Source: Conus ventricosus (lineage: Eukaryota > Mollusca > Gastropoda > Neogastropoda > Conidae). Taken from it: DNA of 64,000 nt. Every line of letters starts with the position of its first letter. The first letter of the stretch is position 1. Positions 44,809 through 52,904 of this stretch are shown in pieces. The notes beneath the pieces were generated by a model. The model had not been told where the DNA came from, made no database searches, and worked only from the letters and a program-made list of their open reading frames with translations. Made by a program: the position numbers and the translations under genes. The stretch lies in NCBI GenBank assembly GCA_018398815.1, contig CM031614.1:46469373-46533372 (forward strand), in the 5' to 3' direction.

Positions 44809-46543
44809 TCTCTTAGGAAATGAGAGTTGGAGAAAAGATTGACAGTTCCATTATACCCTGTCTGCAGCCCAAACCTGAAGACCTTCAGTTTGTGCCGGAG
44901 GGACAAGTACATCAACAAGGCATGCCGCAGGTATATCTCTTTCTTGTCTTTTTTTCGCTCTCACTTTGAGGTTGTTCATGTAATTGATGTCTTTTGGCAG
45001 TGTTTTTGGTGAGAGAGTGGTAGGCTGTGAAGGTTTATGTTTGTGTATGAACTTGTACATTTGTGTGTTTTTGCGAATGTTTGTGTGAATGTATGTGCGT
45101 GTGATGCGCCTGTATTTACATACAAGTTGTCTTCACTTTCACATGAAGAGGTTTATACACAAAAAGTTAGAACATTGGTATAGCAGGAATATAACTCACT
45201 GGAAACTTGGACTACACATTGGTATTGAATTACATAGGGCAATTCAGAGTAACATGGATCACACTAAGTGTAAAATGTTTTAGGTACTGTGCTAATCCAC
45301 TAGTTACAAAATCAGTTACTGGGTCAAGATGGCAGAAAGTAGGTCCTAAGTATGCTGAAGGTCATGCATAGTGCAATGTTTGAGATCTGTTTCAGAGTAA
45401 GATGTTTTTGTAACCTTTTCTAGAAAACTTAAGGATCGTCATATCTCCAAAAAGCAAATTAGGACCTTTTTGCCAGAAATGTCTGAAAAGACCTTATCAA
45501 AGAGGAAGTTCTGCAAAGTCCAGACCTTGCAAAATGTCTGACAGATATACGTACAAAATGGGCACACATACAAGAAAAACAGTATATATTCCATCTTCAT
45601 CCAACAAAACTGCAAATGTCTAGAACAGCATGGTGTAACTCCTGACAGCCAAAACATTTCAAATAAATGCAAACAGGCTGAACGTTGCATGTTTCAAAGA
45701 CCATCAGCGTCCAACTCTCAAGCCCATCAAAAACTGTGAGACACATCAAGACCTATTTTCAAAATAAGTAAACATCAGCCTTGGAGAAACTTCAAAAGCA
45801 TCAAAGAAAAAAGTCTGGGAAGGGATCAAGAAAATCAAAGGTTAGAGGAAAAAAAGAAAAGACTTCCATTCATCACCTGAAACAAAGTTTTGTTCAAGCC
45901 GCACCTCTTCATAGCCAATTATCAGCACATGCTGAGACTTCTTGAGAAATGAATATAATCAGTAATCTTACCCTTTTTGTGATTTTTGTTTGTGTGATTT
46001 TTATCTGCAAAGGGAACTATGCACCCATTTTTATATGATCTGAAACGCTGGAAATAAGAATAACAGTATAAACCATGAAGAGTTTCAGATTTTGAAAACA
46101 CTTTTAGATTTATAAGAACACATCAATTTTATCATTTTGGTCATTGGTCACATTAATTTGACGTGCACATTAACTGTGTATGGGAGTAAGGATCTATTTC
46201 CACCTCAGGGTTCATCTTGGTTTATTTCTTTACTGTCACCTTAACTTGAATTCCTCATCGTAGAATCAGCCTATTAACTTTTTACTGAGATCAACAGTAT
46301 CATTATCCATCATCCATCGGAAAGTGTGCATGAGGCTTTTTCGGTAATGCAGTAAAATATTTAAGAAAAAAGAAAGGCTGCTCTCATTTACATGTAAATG
46401 AAGAAACCTAAACACTCTTATCATTTTTTCAGCAACAACCTGGTCAGTTCAATGCTCAGGCAGGTCAAGGACAGGGTCATCCAGGTCAGCCACAACAAGG
46501 CCAGCCAGGCCAGGGTCATCCAGGTCAGCCAGGACATGCATAA
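8393..46543 (+). CDS. NUCB: Nucleobindin-like gene (whole span, multi-exon, incomplete in this assembly)
   Basis: Spliced gene for a nucleobindin, a secreted/Golgi-lumen EF-hand protein of the NUCB1 (calnuc)/NUCB2 (nesfatin precursor) family that binds Ca2+ and, in vertebrates, G-alpha-i. Visible in order: hydrophobic signal peptide, the family block GLEYDAYLRQIVEALE, an amphipathic basic helix (RNRLDEIKRMEVRRLQ), a charged coiled-coil exon, the KDQFEEVWE exon, an EF-hand with loop DTNKDFMITMDE, an acidic segment and a PGQ-rich tail. Exons 2, 3, 6, 7, 8 and 9 have good GT-AG boundaries and compatible phases. Two expected segments (between exons 3 and 4, and EF-hand 1) are not readable. No C-terminal leucine zipper like that of vertebrate nucleobindins is visible. 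Identification is from remembered family sequence, not a search; the family is near certain, the exact paralogue is not. Confidence 0.9.
8570..9200. repeat. Degenerate tandem repeat in intron 1
   Basis: Recurring words such as GATGAAGTCAGGG, GGGTCAAAA and GTGTTAGGGT at irregular 40-65 bp spacing. Old, diverged minisatellite. Confidence 0.65.
14439..14534. repeat. 24-bp minisatellite, 4 copies
   Basis: Unit GGGCATAAACAGAACTGTGA plus AAGT, alternating between CATAAACAG and CATAATCAG variants, so the higher-order unit is a 48-bp pair. Confidence 0.93.
14846..14921. repeat. (CA)n microsatellite, uninterrupted
   Basis: About 75 bp of pure CA, the longest clean dinucleotide run in intron 1. Confidence 0.97.
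15551..15688. repeat. 49-bp x3 tandem repeat with hairpin in each unit
   Basis: Units start at 15551, 15600 and 15649. Each has CAATCATGA (CAATCTTGA in the second) and TCATGATTG about 15 bp apart, forming a 9-bp stem. Confidence 0.92.
16567..16760. repeat. (CA)n followed by (TG)n, inverted
   Basis: CA repeats at 16567-16630 and TG repeats at 16668-16760, separated by about 38 bp of unique sequence; they can pair as a hairpin. Confidence 0.93.
17331..17585. repeat. 60-68-bp tandem repeat, 4 copies
   Basis: Units contain AGAAAAGAAA, ACTTAAAC, TTGCACAAGATATTAATGTG and CCTCTTTGT, starting at about 17331, 17399, 17463 and 17523. Confidence 0.9.
17818..17925 (+). CDS. NUCB: Nucleobindin exon 2
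   Basis: A 36-codon exon, phase 0 at both ends, between acceptor TTTTTGCAG and donor GTCAGT. It encodes the most diagnostic nucleobindin block: TGLEYDAYLRQIVEALE then a charged run ending in VSDIK, which parallels the vertebrate segment TGLYYDRYLREVIDVLE followed by AEDIK. It belongs to the N-terminal helical region upstream of the basic helix. Confidence 0.93.
17926..18760 (+). other. Nucleobindin intron 2
   Basis: 835 bp with a compound (CA)n/(CT)n block at 18270-18650. Nothing else recognised. Confidence 0.8.
18270..18650. repeat. Compound (CA)n-(CT)n microsatellite
   Basis: Alternating CA, GCATG, poly-C and CTCTCTCC blocks inside intron 2, ending about 110 bp before exon 3. Confidence 0.95.
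18761..18887 (+). CDS. NUCB: Nucleobindin exon 3: basic helical region
   Basis: Follows acceptor GTGAACAG in phase 0. It encodes SGAIATHLEMVNHSIRNRLD then EIKRMEVRRLQELALIRMKS, matching the nucleobindin stretch that reads KLDELKRQEVSRLR in human NUCB1 (proposed basic, nucleic-acid-binding-like helix). Two donors are possible: GTACGC at 18888, or GTAAAT at 18924, which extends the exon by 36 nt (12 codons, TQVLHFIAAHGG) in the same phase. The extension does not resemble the family, but its donor is closer to consensus, so both are kept. Confidence 0.88.
18924..31557 (+). other. Large nucleobindin intron(s), mostly unreadable; a missing exon is expected
   Basis: By homology an exon for the VDHLNLLKQFEHL...DLELLIQTAT equivalent should lie here, but I cannot find it. 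Sequence is normal to about 19.7 kb, then corrupted. Identifiable content is limited to poly-C (20230-20246, about 25542-25565), a degraded (CA)n block (28314-28740) and a GC-richer patch at about 27090-27560 that looks less damaged but matches nothing I know. Confidence 0.5.
28314..28740. repeat. Degraded (CA)n-rich tract
   Basis: CACACA/CCCCACA sequence with many base errors, inside the low-quality block. Confidence 0.8.
31558..31750 (+). CDS. NUCB: Nucleobindin coiled-coil exon, in corrupted sequence
   Basis: Acceptor TATGTTGCAG at 31548-31557. No single frame stays open, but pieces read like nucleobindin: DL-DLEE at the start, MEKEF near 31625, then an Arg/Glu-rich run and LKGKHKKHEKI at about 31710-31745. 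Human NUCB1 has EEFKRYEMLKEHERRR followed by a Glu/Arg helix ending HREHPKVNVPG, so order and spacing fit. The 3' end is unclear; AATTTAAACCCCCC is where an INHP-type end plus donor would be expected, which would join the next exon's GSKDQ. The bases are affected by neighbour-copy errors throughout this region. Assignment is an inference from fragments. Confidence 0.62.
31751..33160. other. Intron sequence, corrupted, with poly-G runs
   Basis: Contains GT-rich sequence and G-runs at 31931-31954 and 32467-32502 (about 35 G). A pyrimidine-rich, acceptor-like stretch lies at about 33140-33165 just before the minisatellite. Confidence 0.5.
33165..36090 (+). repeat. Exon-derived minisatellite, about 33 units of 81-94 bp
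   Basis: Each unit has GGTGCAGGGAAGCAAGGACC, then AGTTTGAAGAAGTGTGGGAG, then AAGGATGTTGATGATTGTGA and a (GAT)n-rich spacer of varying length. The first part is an acceptor-like GCAG plus codons G-S-K-D-Q-F-E-E-V-W-E-K-D, the start of a nucleobindin exon. Landmarks are at about 33240, 33343, 33436, 33526, 33636, 33720 and on to 35880, 35953 and 36045. The last unit continues into the remaining exon. Spacing between successive GCAG sites in several clean units is 82-94 bp and often not a multiple of 3, so the array is probably intronic, but base errors make this uncertain. Confidence 0.85.
36049..36137 (+). CDS. NUCB: Nucleobindin exon KDQFEEVWE...DFDPKTFF, in corrupted sequence
   Basis: The last unit of the preceding minisatellite carries GTGCAG then a sequence that, allowing errors, encodes (G)SKDQFE-E-EEK, and instead of returning to the GAT-rich spacer it continues into a frame reading VLDFDP and KTFF before about 36137. 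Nucleobindins have KEVWEELDGLD...FNPKTFF at exactly this place, directly before EF-hand 1. The purine-rich sequence before GTGCAG is a poor acceptor context; the only pyrimidine-rich acceptor-like sequence is at the other end of the array (about 33140-33165). The 3' boundary is not clear. Confidence 0.55.
37130..37199. repeat. (TA)n microsatellite, left flank of PLE 3
   Basis: TATATA with short interruptions, directly abutting the PLE 3 left arm. Confidence 0.9.
37200..37852 (+). mobile_element. Penelope-like element 3: long palindrome of terminal repeats
   Basis: Arms 37200-37473 and 37497-37778 are inverted copies (about 275 bp) around a 23-bp loop. They match the terminal arms of PLE 4 (59.5-61.4 kb), e.g. 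CACCGCCGATGTTATATAGC and AAATGGTTAATACTATGCAA. A tail (37779-37852, TGTTGCTCCCCAAGGG...) matches, in inverse orientation, the left end of PLE 4 (59446-59510). No coding sequence remains. Both ends abut (TA)n. It lies in a nucleobindin intron, so a pre-mRNA would carry a long hairpin. Confidence 0.85.
37717..37758 (+). ncRNA. Hammerhead-like motif, PLE 3 right arm
   Basis: ATC, CTGATGA (exact core), AGCGC/GCGCT stem with AAC loop, GAAA, a short A/T stem III, GTA, then GAT pairing with ATC. The pair closing stem II is C/T instead of the canonical G-C. The left-arm copy (37221-37263) has lost both the CTGATGA and GAAA boxes. Confidence 0.52.
37855..37912. repeat. (TA)n microsatellite, right flank of PLE 3
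   Basis: TATATA/ATTATA tract directly after the PLE tail. Confidence 0.9.
38036..38100. repeat. (CA)n microsatellite
   Basis: About 65 bp of pure CA. Confidence 0.95.
38785..38985 (+). CDS. NUCB: Nucleobindin exon with EF-hand 2 and GBA-like motif
   Basis: A 67-codon exon, phase 0 at both ends, between acceptor ACATGCAG and donor GTCAGT. It starts LDKVYDARNSPEEDDPNERF, equivalent to human LEKVYDPKNEEDD, then MSRMREHVFKEV. Residues 35-46 (38887-38922) form a complete EF-hand loop, DTNKDFMITMDE, with Asp1, Asn3, Asp5, Met7 and Glu12. The overlapping ITMDEFL fits the G-alpha-binding-and-activating motif described in vertebrate nucleobindins, where Ca2+ and G-alpha-i binding compete. Sequence quality is normal here. 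The exon lies just downstream of the corrupted region and of the PLE palindrome at 37.2-37.85 kb. Confidence 0.95.
38986..40379 (+). other. Nucleobindin intron, first part
   Basis: No exon seen. Contains a perfect 50-bp tandem duplication (39365-39464). The stretch 39660-40370 has SINE-like or other old repeat character, but I cannot delimit an element. Confidence 0.5.
39365..39464. repeat. 50-bp perfect tandem duplication
   Basis: Two identical copies of a unit starting ACTTCATGCTATCAAAAAGA at 39365 and 39415. Perfect identity suggests a recent event or an assembly duplication. Confidence 0.95.
40380..40605 (-). mobile_element. tRNA-derived SINE (candidate)
   Basis: On the minus strand the head (about 40600-40520) has an A-box-like TGGCTAGTGC and, about 35 bp on, a B-box-like GGTTCGAACCCC, the internal promoter of RNA polymerase III, followed by an unrelated body of about 130 bp. 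This is the usual SINE plan. Boundaries and target duplications were not identified. Confidence 0.5.
41080..41930 (+). pseudogene. DIRS-like pol fragment: pre-RT and RNase H
   Basis: HVHQWRRMASTMDSSVLEEG FRLPW (about 41080-41160) resembles the DIRS pre-RT block (W..l....WVL..i..GY.l.F). After a gap the second part has, over two frames, LYTDASNSG (about 41534-41560), INILELEAARFALFD (41626-41670), DNTAVAGHVN (41707-41735) and ILADSLSRS (41860-41886): the acidic, ILELEA, DNT and ADSLSR signatures of DIRS/Ngaro RNase H. Frame changes (for example inside the poly-G at 41741-41757) break the product. RNase H removes the RNA strand during reverse transcription. The catalytic RT domain between the two parts is absent, so this copy cannot act by itself. 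Confidence 0.75.
41950..43260 (+). pseudogene. DIRS-like tyrosine recombinase region, decayed
   Basis: Starts with MIDLFAPPWLGRIAYAIPLF (about 41960) and LILIAPWWPTQFWLP (42070-42115), the conserved region after RNase H. Then recombinase pieces: SAICATIHQLSGTP (about 42505-42545), a LRYYWECLRP block (42940-42980), and near the end HEVRALATSAAFQ (about 43133-43172) and LLEAAYWRSENPFLK (43192-43236), matching the C-terminal H-x-x-R...A..W.S...F box of YR integrases that insert DIRS circles. Stop codons and frame changes separate the pieces. A 110-bp direct duplication (42481/42591) lies inside. Confidence 0.7.
42481..42655. repeat. 110-bp diverged direct duplication inside the DIRS element
   Basis: GCTAGCTCCATTCGGGGCTG at 42481 and GCTAGCTCCGTTCGGGGCTA at 42591 start two copies of a recombinase-coding piece (CTATCTGTRCCACTATTC...). 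Confidence 0.85.
43410..43727. repeat. 57-bp inverted repeats of DIRS 3' end
   Basis: 43410-43466 and 43671-43727 are reverse complements with few mismatches (AAAATGGGGACTTTGTATTA... and ...TAATACAAACTCCCCATTTT). A further inner pair CCCACCCTACC / GGTAGGGTGGG-like lies at about 43473 and 43580. Confidence 0.85.
43731..44145 (+). other. Nucleobindin intron, last part before exon 7
   Basis: Contains (CA)n at 43864-43978, otherwise nothing recognised. Confidence 0.7.
43864..43978. repeat. (CA)n microsatellite
   Basis: About 60 bp of pure CA after a GCACGCATGCAAG lead-in. Confidence 0.95.
44146..44223 (+). CDS. NUCB: Nucleobindin exon: acidic post-EF-hand segment
   Basis: A 26-codon exon, phase 0, with acceptor ATGCACAG and consensus donor GTAAGT. 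It encodes TLDENPQFNDDEYEEFIRQH then HPDLIT. Joined to the previous exon it gives EGWE-TLDENPQF, which matches the vertebrate junction EGWETVEMHPAYTEEEL. The exon is flanked on both sides by long (CA)n/(GT)n microsatellites. The Leu heptads seen in vertebrate nucleobindins after this point are absent. Confidence 0.9.
44224..44867 (+). other. Nucleobindin intron with flanking microsatellites
   Basis: (GT)n at 44237-44282 directly after the donor, and a compound CA block with (GCAC)n at 44498-44808. No exon. Confidence 0.8.
44498..44808. repeat. Compound (CA)n / (GCAC)n microsatellite
   Basis: Mixture of CA runs, GCGCGCGC and an 8-unit GCAC run at about 44727-44760. Confidence 0.95.
44868..44930 (+). 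CDS. NUCB: Nucleobindin exon: short C-terminal segment
   Basis: A 21-codon exon (PKPEDLQFVPEGQVHQQGMP plus Q) with acceptor CTGTCTGCAG and donor GTATAT, phase 0 on both sides. Its end (QQGMPQ) leads naturally into the next exon (QQPGQF). No domain of its own; it is part of the low-complexity C-terminal tail. Confidence 0.82.
44931..46432 (+). other. Nucleobindin last intron
   Basis: 1.5 kb, ordinary AT-rich sequence; no repeats or ORFs of note. Confidence 0.8.
46433..46543 (+). CDS. NUCB: Nucleobindin last exon: PGQ-rich tail with stop
   Basis: Begins after TCATTTTTTCAG (strong acceptor) and encodes 36 residues rich in Gly, Pro, Gln and His (QQPGQFNAQAGQGQGHPGQP and on to GQPGHA), built of a diverged short repeat. 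It stops at TAA 46541-46543. The same repeat language continues in frame beyond the stop (VPPGQGQGQPPAV, TAG at 46583-46585), so TAA may be a recent CAA-to-TAA change, an error, or a readthrough site. Confidence 0.86.
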   Translation, partial: QQPGQFNAQAGQGQGHPGQPQQGQPGQGHPGQPGHA

Positions 46544-47743
46544 GTTCCACCAGGCCAAGGACAAGGTCAGCCACCAGCAGTTTAGATGGCAATGAATCTC
46601 ATGATTTTAACTTGATGAACACATGATCAGAGTGTCTCTGTTAATTCTCTTGATACATCAACTGAAATGGACGTCAATGAATTGTGTAGTAAGATTAGTT
46701 TAAACAGCAGTGTCAGATGATCTTCATTTTTTTTAAGTTATGATCGGTGATGAGTGATTTCTTACAATTTTTTTAAAATTTCTGCTGTGACAAGAGGTCT
46801 CTCTTTTTATGGTGATGGTATATGACATTTCTCTTCTGTGTACCTGCAAACGATGTTGGATATCATTATTGCTTTTGAATTTGGTATTTTTTGTGTCATC
46901 AGTTTATGTTATCTGCCATTACCGTTTTCTGAACAATTTGTTTATGGGGAAGATAGGTAATGGGGTTCAGTTCAGTGGAGGCCAGTAATCTGACTCATTT
47001 TCATAACAGATTACCTGTTCTCTTCTACTTAGTTCATTCCATGAATTGCTGGACTACGAAGCCAATTCTACTTTCAGTATTTGCAAACAAAAATCAAATT
47101 TTGTTTTCGTTTTATCAGTGTTGCAGATAAGTAATACCAGCACATCATGATATATTGTGTTGAACGAATGTTGTCTTAATTCATATCATGGATGGTGCTA
47201 TTTTCCAAGCTGTGATTGAAAACATTTCTTTTTTTTTTTTAAAACAGAGTCCTAACTCTGTGAATGGTTCCTCTGTCACTAGTCTTTAGCTGATTTCTCT
47301 CAGCATCAAACAAGGAGGCCACATCAAGTCTGCTTAAACCTTAATGGGATGTAAAACATGGGCAAATTTATGTTTGGTATGGCAGGTGTGCACAAAGAAT
47401 TGCGTAAATCAGGGAATCGAACATTCAGACCTCAGAAAACGCACGGGATGGAAGGAGAGGAGAAAAGTGATAGGGACCAGCACTGGATGTATATAGAATG
47501 AAGAAATGTCTCGAACTTTGAGAAATGATTTGCTGCTGCTGGCAAGACCTTGTCTAAAGGGCTTGAACTCTTGAGATGTGATTTGTTACTGCTGGCAACT
47601 CCTGTTCTAAAGGTGTGGAGTGATGATGGTGTGGTCTAATCCATAAAACACAAACACTTACGATTATGAAATAGAGGCCACAAAATTTGAAGGTAATCCT
47701 GCTCAAATGTTAAACTTAACTAATAAACATTTTTATGATATAG

Positions 47744-47873
47744 GAAGTGCAATATTTGGATATAATGCAGCTGACACTGGCTTTCATTCAGTTAGGGTGG
47801 CGTTCATATAAAAAGTGCATAATTTGGATATAATGCAGCTAACACTGGCTTTTATTCAGTTAGGGTGGCATTC
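47744..47873. repeat. 67-68-bp tandem duplication
   Basis: Two copies containing TTGGATATAATGCAGCT and CAGTTAGGGTGGC, starting near 47744 and 47812. Confidence 0.88.
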
Positions 47874-49996
47874 GTGTCTGCAAACAACAAAAGAGGTTTC
47901 ATTACGGAGAGACTGTCACTGTGGCCCTTTGAGGGTTTTTTCTCCTTATTTAAAAAAAAAAAAAATCATTACAATGAAAAGTAAATAAAATTGTAGAGAT
48001 GATTAGGTAAAATGTGCAGGAAGGCTGTCAACTTGATCTAACCAGGTAGATGTTTGCCTGATTTTGTAGTCCCTGCATGAGTAATGTATGAACTGTTTAG
48101 ACTCTTAAAGCCTTTAAAAGAAAACCAGATTTGATGGCTTCTAAGGACATGCATAGTTTATAGTAAATACAATGTTAATTTTCCAAAATGGCTGGTGAGC
48201 AACTAACAAATCTTATAATTTCATAACTTTGTTGCATATAAACCTTTTGTCAGATTTGTTGTACCGTTGGAAAGAACTTTCTGAAGTTTTCTGTTGCATT
48301 ATAATCTAAAATGGTCAGTTTGACATTTAATATATCTTTTTAATCATATTTGATCTTGGTGAAGACTTGAATTTTGGTCCAGGGAAGTTTGAGACCTTCA
48401 TGCTAAGCATGGAAAGTGAAAATGACGAATGTTTTGGAAAGTGTGGACAGAAGATCTTGAGGTGGCATGATGTTTGTCAGCATTTCACCCATGTCATGTG
48501 AACTGTGACTACTTTTATGGCCAGGTGATGCCATTTAGGTGAAAACAAATGAGAAAACCTGGATGTTGCAAGTTCTTGTCAGTTCCATGCTCTGTTGAAA
48601 CAAAAAACTGTTGTACACTTCCTTTGCACTCTCATTGCAAAATATTTTTCTGTATTACTGGTTTGGTTTTGTAATGTTTTGCTTTAAAAAATGACCCTTT
48701 AGAGAAGTGCTAGTAATACGTCTCGGATCTCGATTAAATAATTCAGTCCATGTCAAGTACTTTAAGCAAGTATACTCATCAGAATGTTCATCGTCAGTCC
48801 AAACTATGGTGTTCCACCTCCTTTGTTTTCCTGGTGTTGTTCATAATGTCTGTTTCAATATTGTTTCGACCTTCTTGGCTGTCCCTGGTTATACTCAACA
48901 ATTGGAAAATACTTTGATCATATGTTTGTGATTGTATGTTTTTTATCTTCTGCATGTATTGATTTATTCACTGCAATTTATATGTTTACTTATATATCTT
49001 TTTAATTGTGACTATATTATTTGATTTATTTATCAAAATGTGAAGCAAGATGTTTATTTTTTAAAGATCTATCTCTGTACGATACTGATGAATCTGTCTA
49101 ATGTATGATTTCAACACAGAGAGGCTTCTAGTCATTTCATAGGTTTGGACCTGATTGTTTATTGTCCGCGCCTGAATTATTCCAGAAAAGTTTACCCTCA
49201 GAAAAATCATGATTGATTCAAGTGAATCTGTGATGTCTGTCTCCGTTGTTTGTATGGCGAGCTGTGCCAGCAAGCATATCTTGATTCCCGGAAGACAAGT
49301 TCAGGTTCGTGTTTCTCAGATGATATTGATGCACGAAATCAAATGTTTTGTTTTTTTGTATGTTCAATTTTTCTTAAATAATCTTCTTTTTTTAGTTGCA
49401 TATATATATATATATTATTATATATTATATGATATATCTTTTAACATCTGCAAATGAATAAAAACACTATAGATAAACAGAAAGAAATAACGAGAAGGAA
49501 AGCTGAGATTATGACGTGCAATGTGCATGAGAATGATCAAGAAGTCATATACTCACGTAACCGCTTCATTTGTGATTTTCTTTTCTCTTCTTTTTTGTTT
49601 TGTTTTCTGTCTTGAGTGTTCCTGTGGATGATGGTCATATTGTAGGTTGGCATGGGAAGTGATCTCAGGTACGTTGATCAAAACCTTTTCTCTCTGATCT
49701 TAGTTTAATAACTTTCTTTTTGGAAAGCAAAGCAACACAGAATTGTTTACGATGATTGTTGAGATTAAACTGATACACAAATTTTGATATTTAAACTAAG
49801 CTGTCATGGAACAATGGATAAATTTGGTTTTAAAACTAGTAGATGTGAAAACATACTTTGATGGTGGGTTACGGTGGAAGAGCAGAAAGGGTATTGTTCA
49901 AAGAGTCTGTTTTACAACTTGATCATTCCAGTGTATGCATGTTGTGTTTGCCGTGATTATTTAAGATATCATGGACCTGAAATATTTTGTACATAA

Positions 49997-50002
49997 AATA
50001 AA
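49997..50002 (+). terminator. Candidate polyadenylation signal AATAAA
   Basis: AATAAA followed by a T-rich stretch (TTTTTTTTTTTTCC at about 50021-50034), a reasonable cleavage/polyadenylation context downstream of the last nucleobindin exon. Competing signals exist at 49457 and about 52370. Confidence 0.3.
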
Positions 50003-50739
50003 AAGCATTGTGCTTTAAGCTTTTTTTTTTTTCCTTTTTGTTACCGGTTTTATTCTGGCTCGAGGAATAACTCCAAAGATGTGGTGAATATGATGAACAT
50101 TAGTGGTAAACGTCATAAACAAAATGAAGAAGTGAGAGAATAACTTGGCAAACGGTTAGAATATCGGCATGTCAGTGTGACGCCCAGTGGTGTTGCCATG
50201 ACCTTGTTGTTGTTGCTGTTATGTAATGATTATCTCTTTCAGTTTTTCAACCTTTGTAGCTTACTAAGCTTTCTTTCTTTTAGAAACCCTTTATCCCTTT
50301 CTTTCCTTTTGTACACCTTGTTGTTGTTGTGATCAAGGGATTAGGTAGGGAGATTGCACATACTATCTATTCACGGTGGTGCTTACCTGTTCAGCCTTTT
50401 TTAAAGCATGTTATTTGGTGGCATCAGTATGATTTTGATACACTCTTTTCTTATTTTTGAATCATTATGTGATAGTTTTCTCTTGGTAACTCTGTGGCTT
50501 TTCTTTTTAATGTGGTGACAGCTCTGCCATAACCCTCATAGTCAGCTGGGACACAAGGCATAAAGACACAGTAACATATGATGAATAGAGAAAGAAAGCT
50601 TCAAGTACAAGAGGTAACTCGAACCAATGATCTTTCACACCGATAGTTTCAAAGCCGGGTGACTGAAAGCGGAAAATGAAGCAAATGTTAAAAAGAAAAG
50701 TTACTAGTTCCGCAAGACAATACAGACCAAAGAGATTAC

Positions 50740-50846
50740 AGGACAAAACATGATGCATTTCGACCTCTTCATTTTCATTGTCCTAAATGTTGTTTGTTTT
50801 TGCCTGAAGAAGACCGAAGAGGTCAAAAGGCGTTGTGTTTTGTCCT
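50740..50846 (+). mobile_element. Penelope-like element remnant (inverted 30-bp termini)
   Basis: 50740-50769 and 50817-50846 are imperfect reverse complements (AGGACAAAACATGATGCATT and its partner). The right side has CCTGAAGAAGACCGAAGAGG, i.e. the CUGANGA box plus GACC/GGTC stem of the PLE 2 family, but GAAA is mutated to AAAA. Probably a decayed copy related to PLE 2. Confidence 0.55.
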
Positions 50847-51543
50847 TTCGCACTGATGCTTAACCCCCACTCTGTGACAGACTGTACAACAGCTTATTTA
50901 GAGAGAAAAAAAGAGTTTTGCAACGTCGAGAGAAAGAGAATGATGGTGGATGCAGCCAGTGTGGAGACCAGTGTTGTTTTCAGTCATCTTGGCGTAGTAC
51001 AATTTGTTGCCTTTGTTTTCATGTGATTTTTCCCAGTTTTCATACCGTTGTTAGTCTCTGCTGTTTTGGTGTTCAGAGTTGATACCTCCCGCAGCAGTGA
51101 TTCTGCACGCGCTGTTCATTAACCAGCTCTCCCTCAGAAGCACAGGTGCCAATACTCCCAAATGTTTAATCCCCAACCCCCCCCCCCCCCACCCCCACCC
51201 CCTTACAATCCCACCCTCTTTCATTAGAAGTAACTCCCCCTCCCTCTTCCCCCATGAAAGTTCTGTGCAAGTCACTTGCTCTTTTCTGTTACGCTTTGAT
51301 TCTCAACTTGTTTTAGTTATTGAAATTGTTGTCTTTCTCTGGTGTTGTCTACTGTGTTTCTGCCTTTGTGGACTGTTTTCTTGTCTTTGTTCTGGAAACA
51401 CTTTTTCATTTTGTAGATCCGATAGCAATCTATGACATGCCAGCTTTTTTGTTCGTAGACCAGCAATCAGGTAGTGAAACTTGTACACATGGTCCAGAGT
51501 GGACGCTGGCTGTGCACCCTGCAGTTTCATCAGCCCATAGGGC

Positions 51544-51578
<35 letters not shown>

Positions 51579-52858
51579 CGGCATTTAAGTATTTCTCATC
51601 AGGTTTTTTTCATGATTTTTTTAATAATCTGGAATTAATGAATGAAGGAGATGCCTGGCACTCCTAGCACAGCCAAGAATTATTACCGTATGATGTCAAA
51701 AGTCTAGCTGCCATGTCATGGACTGCTATGGTCCTTTCTTATTCGGGATATATTTTCTATCGATGGTCCAACTTGTGGATGATGTTACTGCTTTTTCTTT
51801 TTTACTCTTGTGAGTTTGCCAGCCGTAAAAGGGTTCTGTGTGGTCACCTGGGCTGTGACGACTAAAACTAGAAACTTAAAAGCATTTTGTTGGTTTTTCA
51901 ATTCTCTTGGTTTTTGCTGAGCTTTTTTTTCTTCCTTTTGGTTGTTGTAGTATTCAGAACTACTGTATTTTGTTAACTTCTCTTTTTTTCCCCTAGTTAA
52001 CTGTATTAAATGTGCTGTATACAAGTTACTATTATGTAAAATAATGGCAAAATTGTTGTTTGATTGCATAGTTGCATATATTTTTGTCTGTGAAATAAGG
52101 GCGAGCATGTCAGGAATTTATGAGCTTGTTGATGTTTGCTACATTTTTTGTGTGTTCAAATCTAATGAAGTCTGGTTAGAGTTGCCGGTTCAACATTGCT
52201 AAACCTAAACAACTGGCTTTTGTTTGGGGTAGCTTTTCTACTACTTCTTCTTAAAAAAGGAAAGTAAGCTGAAAATTTGTTTGTCATTGTAGGTTTTTGA
52301 GAAAGTGATGTGTCTGTTTTTGGAGTGTTACTGTCCTGTGAAATGATTTTGGTGGAAAATCTTAATTGTAAATAAATTGTCTGTAATTCTTAGTCCAGTG
52401 ATTATTTTGTTGAAACAGTTTGGGGTATTTGTTTCTCTTTTGTTCTGCTAATTCTCTTTTTTTTATATTTGTTTATTGTTCTGGTTTAGGGTTTTGTAAA
52501 TGTGCAGGCAGAAAAGATAATCAGGCATGGCTCAAGTGTGTTCTGTTATGAATAGTTCTCTCGGTTTTTGAGGGGGTAAAGAAAAGATTCGGAGCAGATT
52601 GTTTCTTTTGTGCCATAAATTTAGTCTGATAAGATACTTGCACCACCGTTAAGAGCAAAGTACAGCTGTTAAGATGCATGCTGTCCACTCTAGCAAAAGC
52701 ATATTGATTTGCTTGTTTTTATTTTATTTCATTTTTTTTTTTCGATAAGGAAGGATGCTTTGCTCAAAACTTTTTTTTTTTTACTTGACTTTACGAAGCA
52801 GGTGACACGAAGAAACTCAAAACAACATACTTACCTCAATACATAACAGAATGTGCAC

Positions 52859-52861
<3 letters not shown>

Positions 52862-52902
<41 letters not shown>
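52862..52902. repeat. (CA)n microsatellite
   Basis: About 40 bp of CA. Confidence 0.95.

Positions 52903-52904
<2 letters not shown>

Larger units (their letters stand above)
46544..50002 (+). other. Probable nucleobindin 3' UTR / 3' flank
   Basis: AT-rich sequence without a convincing ORF. AATAAA signals occur at 49457-49462 and 49997-50002, either of which could end the transcript; another candidate lies near 52370. A 67-68 bp direct duplication lies at 47744-47873. The true end cannot be set without transcripts. Confidence 0.4.
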
